This document shows positions 48,609-55,984 of a DNA stretch of 55,984 nt, piece by piece; positions within the stretch are counted from its first letter, which is position 1; every line of letters begins with the position of its first letter. The notes beneath the pieces are model-generated. The model was not told the DNA's origin. It saw only the letters and a list, made by a program, of their open reading frames with translations, and made no database searches. The stretch covers positions 1-55,984 of the forward strand of contig ML986625.1 of assembly GCA_010094045.1 (NCBI GenBank), given 5' to 3'. Origin of the DNA: Lojkania enalia. Taxonomy: Eukaryota; Ascomycota; Dothideomycetes; Pleosporales. A program made the translations under genes and the position numbers.

Positions 48609-49147
48609 TATTATAAATATAGAATAATAGAAGGTACTACCTCTATAACTAAGGCTTAATCTAATATTAGCTACTATATAAGTCGACTTAGACGAGGACT
48701 AATAAAGTAATAATAGGTAGAAGTATATTAAAGACTAATTATTAGATAGTAAATAGTAGGACTGTAGAAACTAGGAAGATAATTAGCTAGATAATAAGGT
48801 ATAGTATAACCTATATATATAATAATAGTAGAAGTATTAGGTATAGTAGAATAGACCTAATAGACCTAATAGATCTAATAAGCTAGACTTAGTAGTCTTA
48901 AACTTAACTATGTAAGATAGAAGATTTTTTTAGAAGATTAAGTCTTATATAGTTATTTTTATAGATTTATCTCGTTACTATATTAGACTTCTAAATATAC
49001 TTATTATATTTAAAGAACCGGCGATCCTATTATTCTCTCTTTACTAAAGTTACTACCCCTAACTAACCTAATATAAATAAGTTCCCGGCGTATATACGAC
49101 TACAACGGCGGTTATTATATATATTAGCGGTACTTAGGTTAGTAATA
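48609..49147 (+). repeat. 3' LTR of Gypsy-2 (539 bp)
   Basis: Pairs with 39849-40396. Preceded by the purine tract AGAGGAGGGAGCGGA and followed by TSD gatat, after which transposon C resumes. Confidence 0.93.
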
Positions 49148-50278
49148 GATATATAACCTTATCTTCTATTATCTATAAAGAGCGTATCTATATCTCTACT
49201 TAATATAAGAAGATAGATATATTATATAATTAGAAGCTTTTAATATTTAAGAATAGTTAGATATATAATATACTTAGTCTTAAATAGTTAAAGTACTTTA
49301 ATACTTATATAAAAACGCGTTAGATAGAAATATATCAGCTACTAATTCTAGATAGTTATAAGAGCTACCTTAATTAGAATTTAAGGACTACTACTTTAAG
49401 AATAAAATTCTTACTCTTTATATACTAGCCTATTTATTATATATCTTCTAGCTACTTAATATAATTTACTTTAGGCCTTTAAAGTAGAAGTACTTTTAAT
49501 ATATATAAGACTTAGTATACTAGCGCGTCTTCTATATTAATAAGAAAGGCTTTTTAGTAACCTTTAAAATCGCGTTTTTTAATATATTTACGTATAATAA
49601 CCATTAAAAAACCTTTAAGATATTAGATCTAGTTCTTCTAAACGTATAGGTAGTATTTAAATATTATAAAGTACGATTATATACTCTACTAAAACTCTTT
49701 CTACTATAAATATTATAAATATTAAAGACTTTAAATAATACGCTTAAAATTTTATTTTAATTAAAGCTTATATAAGACTTTTTTAGCTTATTACCTATAA
49801 TAACTTAGAACGAGTTTATATAGCTTATTAAAAGAGCTAAATTAATACTATACTAGAATACGCTTATAAACTCTTAGATTACTAAGTTTAAAGAGTAAGT
49901 AGAGATGTTAACTAAGTAAAAATTATATAAGAGAAAGTAGATATAATAGAGTAGAATAATAGAATATAGTAAGGGATTAGTATAAGTAGCTACTAAAGCC
50001 TTTAAAGTATTCTAAAACTTAAAAAAAGCTTATAATATAAATAGATAAGAGAGAGTTTAACTAGGTATATAATAATATAGGAACTATAGTAGAACTAGAT
50101 ATAATATATAAACGTATTAGATAGATAAATCTACTTTTTCTAAGTTAAATATAAGTACTTAAAATATTTTTTTAGATAATTCTAATAATAGTTTAACTAG
50201 TTAAAGTTAGTAGGTTTAGAATACTAAGAAATTTTAGCTTACTTGATAGAGTAGCTTATTTAATAGTACTTTATATTA

Positions 50279-50424
50279 TCTATTCTCTACTATTATATAA
50301 TTAATACGCGGAGGATAGTTAAATTATTTATTTAATAGATATACTACTTTAGTTATACGTTTAAAACTATTATTTTAAACTAAAAATTTTAGTTTATATC
50401 TAGTTTCTAGTTTAAATTCTATTA
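50279..50424 (+). mobile_element. Gypsy element F, fragment 3: integrase core
   Basis: A 146-bp piece between transposons C and H. One frame reads YTTLVIRLKLLF then FSLYLVSSLNSI, which matches the integrase stretch around the conserved SDRGxxF block in gypsy elements. It continues from LSK at 37245 when C is removed. Confidence 0.72.
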
Positions 50425-50426
50425 TA

Positions 50427-52276
50427 ATATAGTTTATAAGCGAGCTGTTAGTATAAGTAAGCTATTACTCTACTAAGATTTAAACGACTTAATTACGATA
50501 ATTATCAACTATATATATATATACTATAAGAAGTAATAGTCTATTAGATTATTTAATACCTACGCTATTAATTTAGCACGTTTAAGTATTATAGCTAGAC
50601 TGTTTATAGCGCCTGCAGCTCCGTTAAGGCTAGTTACTCTCTTATAACTAAGTACTCTAATTATAAATTTCCTTATTAATCTACTCCTTAACATTACTTT
50701 AATTAATTATATTCTTACCTACAGCTTTTATTAGAATATCCTACTTTTGTAATTACTTTCTTTTCCGTTATTTTTACTTTATTACTACCTTATTCGCTCG
50801 TTTAAAGTTCTTAATTTAATTAGCTATTAGCGCAATCGAATATATTATTATTATAGCGCCTTTTTAAACCTAATTAATAGCTGCGATAATTAATATAAGT
50901 AATAAGTTTTAATATTACTAAATCCTACTATAAATTATTATTAATTAAGCTTCTAATTTATATATATTACTAGGTATTTTAGCCTTCTAGAGGATAGTCT
51001 CTAGTATAGGTAGTATTAATATATATAACTTAATATTAAGCTTTAATAGTACCTCCTCTAGATTATATAGTACTATTCTAACGCCTTAAAAGCTTATACT
51101 AATATTAGCTTCTATAATTAATCAATTATAGGCTACTTTAAAGGCTAAAAAGAAGGTAGTCTTATTAATATAATTAATATAATCGCGTACTAAAGCTAAA
51201 ATCTTAGTATTATATACGCGCTTTAATAGTGAGAAGCAGCTTATATTAAGTAGTTATAGTAGATACGACAAATATAGCGGTATATAGAGATAGATAATCT
51301 TCTTCTCCTTATAGATCTCTTAAAAATCAAGCGAAACGTAGCTATTATAGCCGTTAATAACTAGTAATTAATAGGTGCCTATTATATAGCTTTTTATATA
51401 CTAATTAAAGTACTTAAACTAGATAATACTAATCTCGTTATTTATCTAACTATTATTACTAGTTATAATTACCTAATCGCCTAGTATATTATTACTCTTA
51501 TACTAATAAGATAGGTAGTAGACGCTCTTAAAAATAATAAGTAGTAGGATTATCTAACCAATTATATTAATTACTAAGATTATTATACTTTATTTATAAT
51601 TATCTAGCTAGATAGCCTTTATATAATAATTCTCTAACCCTATAACAACTAGCTAAGCTAATATTTGGCCTATAATAAAGCCTATCTCGCCGAAATTATA
51701 GGTATCTTTATCTTAAATTCTATACTTCCCCTTTATACTTTATAGAAGCTAGAACCACGCGCCTATAATTATTAGATCTTCGTATAGAGCTTGCTACTAA
51801 TTATAAGAACGGTTTAATCGGGTTTTAAGGTACTTAGTATACTGTATAAAGTTTTAAGGCTAGTAGATACTAATCTAGCTAGCGCTGTATTTAGCTAATA
51901 GTCTATTTACTATAACTTATATACTATTAATTATAAGCGGAAATCCTCGTAAATCCTAATTAAAGATATAGCTAATAAATATCTCCTCTTTAGTCTTTAT
52001 AAACTTCTTTAAATTCGGCTTATAATTATATTATATAGCTATTCTAGTATATTAAAGGTAGAGAGTATTTTAAGGGTAATAAAAAGTTGTTATAGTACTA
52101 TATTCGGTTAAAACTTAACCTTAATTAATAGTTAAGATTGTAAAAATAATTTATAATTCTTTATAGGTTAATTATACGTTACTATATTAAACTATTATAT
52201 ATTAATCTAGGTAGGCTATTAAAAGTTTAGTAAGATAACAGCTTACTTATATTAATAGCTTACTTATAAACTATAT
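50427..52276 (-). mobile_element. pogo-like transposon H, 1850 bp
   Basis: Own subfamily: TIR ATATAGTTTATAAGCGAGC, TSD TA at 50425-50426 and 52277-52278. Two TIR units TATAAGCGAGCTGTTAG / TATAAGTAAGCTATTAC with 17-bp period. The minus-strand zinc knuckle is at about 50575-50625 (SCRRYKQSSYNT, then TC), followed by decayed DDE and helix-turn-helix regions. Inserted in the integrase of F. Confidence 0.88.
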
Positions 52277-52278
52277 TA

Positions 52279-52626
52279 TCTTAAATATAAAGATTAAACT
52301 ATCTACTACTTATTATAAAAAGACTAATAAATAGATAGAGATTATAAATAAGTATATTAATTAGAAACTATACCCTTTTATATCCCTCTATTAGAATAAC
52401 TAGAGTTTTCTATTACCTATAATTAACTAAATATAAGTAACTCTATATTATATAATTATTAGAATATTCTTATATTAGATTCTATATAAATTTAAGCTCT
52501 ATTAGAGTTAAGATTAGAAATATTCTATTAATTCTATTATTATAATAGATAAATTAAATTATAAGAATATTTTAGCTCTAGTAACTTATATATATATAGT
52601 CTAGAAAACTATATATTACTAACCTA
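52279..52626 (+). mobile_element. Gypsy element F, fragment 4: later integrase
   Basis: A 348-bp piece between H and I. One frame shows LETIPFYIPLLE then LEFSITYN, resembling the integrase region after the conserved TDGQTE block. The rest of F (integrase end, possible chromodomain, LTR) must lie beyond element I, outside the window. Confidence 0.68.
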
Positions 52627-52628
52627 TA

Positions 52629-55600
52629 ATATATTCTACTATCGAAGCGGCTAAACTATTAAAGCGGCTACTTTTTCTTAGCGCAACAAACACCATATAC
52701 AAAAAGTTAATTTACTTAATACTAATAAGAGATTCTATATATAATATACTTTCATCTAATTTAGAATTTTCCCTACTATCCTTTTGGCACGTACGAGCGT
52801 TATATCCAGTCTTACTACAGTTACTACAGTAGCGTTGAGCTGGTTGAGCCCTTTCTTAAGTATTAGTACCACGAGTTTTCTTAAAGGGCTAAGAGCCTAT
52901 AGATACTTCAGCAGCTATATATAAAAATCCCTCGCTATATAATACTATACCGCTATACTAAATATACTTTCTTTTATGTATTTTACGCTTAGTTACTTCT
53001 TCTAATTACCTTTTAAACTTAGAGTTACGAGCTTAAAAAAGCGCATTCTAATATAGTATTAACTTAGCACCTTTTATAAACTATAAGAATCTTTCTTATA
53101 TCTCTTTTAGTAATTATATAAAGGACTTTTATACAAGTATTAATTATAACCCAAATTTATATATATTACTTAGAGTTTTAGACTATTAGGAGTCTTCTTA
53201 TAGAAGTAGTTCTAGTAGGGTATATAATCGTACATTAAGGTAATCTAATATAACCTACGTATTTAGAAGAACAATTCCTATTACTTTAAAGGCCTTTTAA
53301 TAGTTCTTATATATAAATATGTTAAAAAACGCGTTCTTAAAGGCTGGAAGAAAGCCTTCTTTATTAATATGGTAGACGTATTAGCGCGCTAAGTCTTATA
53401 TATGCTGTAAATATTTCAGCTTTAATAGTAAGAAGTAAACTATATTAAGAGGCTGAAGTATATACGATAAATAAGAAGGTATATAAAGCGTTAGGATTTT
53501 TCGTATAAGGTAGTAATCCTTAAATTCTTAGTTAAGGTAGCTTTTATAGCTATCTAAAATAAGTAGCCTATATAACCCTACCTAATATATCTTTATATAC
53601 TTATTAAAGTACTTTAACTGCTTAAGACTAAACACGTTATTTATTCAGCTGTTCTTAGAAACTAAAATTTTCTAATTGTATAGTATACCTACTTCTTTAT
53701 ATTATATAGAGATATAGACGCGTCTTTTATAGATAATAAATAGTAGAGTTATATATATAGTAGCATAGATACTCTAAATAACTATAACCTACTTATAATT
53801 ATCTAGCTATATAAGAGTAGGCCTTATATAATATTCTAAACCTGTAATAACCTTTATAATATTAATAATAACGTATCTTATAAGTAAGCGGCCTATATAA
53901 GTAAGCGGTCTACTCTATTATTAAAACGCGACACCTAAGCTTTTAATAATAATATAATAATAAAATAATAAGAATATAGCCTAAAACGAGAATTAAGTAA
54001 ACTTAACTCTCTTAACTACTAAAAGAAGCTAAATAAATAGTAAAAGACGCGCTGCTTTAATATTTAATATAATTTAAACAACCGTATACTAATAACACGT
54101 TAGAATCTACTTACAGTACAATTATAAGCCTAACTTAAAGAGACTAACGAAACTTAAAGAGGAGGTTATTATCTAATATATACTTGACCTAGATTTACGA
54201 GGATTTATATCTACTTTAGCTGCTATATAAGATATAGCTAATAGCTTACTTACTAAGCGCGGTATAGGCTAGATTAGTATATATTAGCCTAGGAACTTTG
54301 TTAGACGTACTTCTAAGCTTAAAACACGCCTAAATCAGCTTTATAATCGCTAGAAAGCTCTATACGAAGATTCTAAGGTAATTAAAAGCTAGTTTAAACT
54401 TATATAGTATACTAAGAAGAAGTATAGTATTATAGATAAGGATATATATAACTTCGACGAATCTAGCTTTTGAATAAATATTATCTTATTACAACTAGTT
54501 ATTATAGGTATAGAGAGATATAATTAACTAAAGGCAATTTAATTAGGTAATTATAAATGGATTTTAGTAATTTAGAGGATTAATACTGCTAGCTAAACGC
54601 TCCTATCTTTTATTATTATTGCTAGCTACTACCATCTCTCTACCTAGTATAAAGGCGATAATATACCTAAGAACTAGGCTATCGCAGTTAGTAAGAATAG
54701 CTAGATAATAAATAAACTTAGTATTAAGTAGTTAAAGTACTTTTATAGATATATAAAGGATTATATAGTAGGCACGCGTTGACTACTAATCTTTAATAGC
54801 TATAACAGTTATAACTTACTTAATTTCTAGAAACTCTGCGAGAAATAGGGTATTATTCTACTCTATATACTAGCTTATTTATTACACCTATTATAGCTAC
54901 TAGATATAGGCTGCTTCTTACTATTAAAGCGTATATATGGAAATCAGATCTTAGTTTTAGTATGTAATTATATCAACTATATTATAAAACTTAAGTTCTT
55001 TCTAGCCTTTAAAGCTGCTTTTAATATATTAATTATAAAGGATAATATCTATATAAGCTTTTAAGGAGCTAGTCTAGTCCTATTTAATCTAGAAGCAGTA
55101 CTTTTAAAGCTTAATATAAAGCATTATACGCTAACACCGCTAGTATAAGATAATACTCTATAGAAAGTAAAAATACTAAGTAATACGCGCGAGCTAGAAG
55201 CTTAATTAATATTAATTTATAATCGGATTTAAAGGGATATAAATTCTTCGCTAGCTTCTATTATTAAAAAACTAAATTAGCTTAAGAAAGGCTCTATAAA
55301 AGTAATATATCAGATTAGGTTAATATACGATAAAATCGTCAGCCTTTAAGAAGTGAATAAAGTAGTAATAAAACGGAAACAGCGGAAAAAAAGGCAGATT
55401 CAAGCGCAAGGGACCCTAATAAAAGTATAAGAAGAGATGATTATTGCTAAAAAGAATGATAAGGAGGAAACTCGGGCTATAATACGCTAATTTAGGGTGC
55501 GATTAGGTATAAGCGGATAGTATAAAGCGTGCTATAGCTACTGCGGTAAGACTAGATATAATTCTTATATATACTAGAAGGATGTAGAGGTTTCTATAAA

Positions 55601-55984
55601 ATAATCGCGCAAGTTGTAAATTGCTATTATATTACTTAGTTGTTAAGCTATACGTATATAAAGGTTAAAAAAGTTAATAGGGTGGACTGCTCGCTTATAT
55701 AGGCCGCTCGCTTATAAGGTATATTATCTATCTAAAAGCCTGTCTTATTAAAGTTGTAGATATTATTATTATATATACTATATTTTGCAATTATATTCTA
55801 TATAAGCTTAAACTACGTATTAATAACCTCTAGATTCTCTTATTTTATTCTTTAGCAATCCTTTACTCGATTAAAGGCTATTTTAAGCTTATTTATACGC
55901 GCTATAAATTGTTTAAACTAATTCTTTCTTATAAGTATTCTACTATATACGCCTAATAGTTTATCTACTATATCTACTACCTTA
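52629..55984 (-). mobile_element. pogo-like transposon I, interrupted by J and cut by window end
   Basis: Same subfamily as A, E, G and Z. TSD TA at 52627-52628. Pieces are 52629-53868 and 55727-55984; about 350 bp of its 5' end lies outside. Less damaged than E or G. The zinc knuckle (about 52778-52832, minus strand) still reads CSNCSKTGYNARTC, with all three Cys present and only the His changed to Tyr. Confidence 0.9.
53871..55724 (+). mobile_element. pogo-like transposon J, 1854 bp, best preserved transposase relic
   Basis: TIR ACGTATCTTATAAGTAAGC, TSD TA at 53869-53870 and 55725-55726. Two units TATAAGTAAGCGGCCTA / TATAAGTAAGCGGTCTA. Plus strand: helix-turn-helix at about 54140-54270 (YILDLDLRGFISTL). 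The first catalytic block is intact in its Asp (about 54446-54472, YNFDESSF). The second block is damaged (about 54785-54815, LLIFNSYNSY), and the third keeps its Asp (about 54897-54925, LLDIGCFLLLKRIYG). The C-terminal zinc knuckle is at about 55530-55580 (CYSYCGKTRYN). Stops still prevent translation. It is inserted in the DDE region of element I. Confidence 0.9.

Larger units (their letters stand above)
39849..49147 (+). mobile_element. Gypsy-2: second copy of the Gypsy-1 chromovirus family
   Basis: LTRs of 548 and 539 bp, TSD ggtat (39844-39848) versus gatat (49148-49152). About 7.45 kb after removing pogo E. Same layout as Gypsy-1: gag, protease, RT, RNase H, integrase, chromodomain, opposite-strand frame, polypurine tract, LTR. 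It is on the opposite strand to Gypsy-1, so the two form a very long inverted repeat across the window. More stops than in Gypsy-1. Confidence 0.93.
37252..50276 (+). mobile_element. pogo-like transposon C, full length but holding D and Gypsy-2
   Basis: Own pieces are 37252-37325, 39199-39848 and 49153-50276, about 1.85 kb in total. TIR starts ATATAAAGTACTATTAAG (ACGTAAAG before RIP), TSD TA at 37250-37251 and 50277-50278. Two TIR units with 17-bp period (about 37263-37292). Plus-strand transposase relics: helix-turn-helix about 39415-39510, first catalytic block about 39700-39725, second block about 49345-49375 (LLILDSYKSY). It is inserted in the integrase of F. Confidence 0.88.

Noticed and set aside
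1..55984. Centromere or subtelomere
   Set aside because: AT-rich, RIP-mutated transposon nests are common at both, but there is no telomere repeat, satellite array or other mark here, so the chromosomal position cannot be told.

Overview
The window looks like heterochromatin from a filamentous ascomycete (Pezizomycotina). It is extremely rich in TpA and poor in CpA and TpG. Every recognisable coding region is riddled with TAA and TAG stops, and repeat copies differ from one another almost only by C/T and G/A transitions. That is the signature of repeat-induced point mutation (RIP). I find no host gene, tRNA, rRNA or CRISPR array, and no intact transposon protein. Species cannot be told from the sequence.

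Nearly every base can be assigned to one nested stack of 17 dead transposons, because most ends, target-site duplications (TSDs) and interrupted halves can be matched. The deepest layer is an old Ty3/gypsy element, F (+ strand). It survives at 19436-21293, 35515-37249, 50279-50424 and 52279-52626, probably also in slivers at 889-911 and 2748-2786. It was broken by pogo/Fot1-like DNA transposons (Tc1/mariner superfamily, about 1.85 kb, TA target sites): Z (1-886, -), A (914-2745, +), B (2789-19433, -), G (21296-35512, -), C (37252-50276, +), H (50427-52276, -) and I (52629 to beyond the window end, -).

Those insertions were themselves interrupted. B holds Gypsy-1 (4417-19204, -), which holds a Ty1/copia element (9918-17226, +). 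G holds a deleted pogo element K (21365-22711, +) and chromovirus L1 (23511-34524, +). L1 holds a second copy of its own family, L2 (27738-33242, -). C holds pogo D (37328-39198, -) and Gypsy-2 (39849-49147, +, same family as Gypsy-1). Gypsy-2 holds pogo E (42242-44090, -). I holds pogo J (53871-55724, +).

The pogo copies fall into seven subfamilies by terminal sequence. All share the same inverted-repeat plan: two direct units with a period of exactly 17 bp close to each end. Their transposase relics carry a CENP-B-type helix-turn-helix region, a DDE domain and a C-terminal CCHC zinc knuckle. Gypsy-1/2 and L1/L2 both end pol with a chromodomain. Gypsy-1 and Gypsy-2 also carry, between pol and the 3' LTR, a conserved reading frame on the opposite strand. 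It encodes a roughly 260-residue protein with a charged coiled-coil-like half, and is the best candidate here for something undescribed.

The 10-N gap inside the copia element is flanked by two near-identical 1644-bp copies of the same sequence, almost certainly an assembly artefact.
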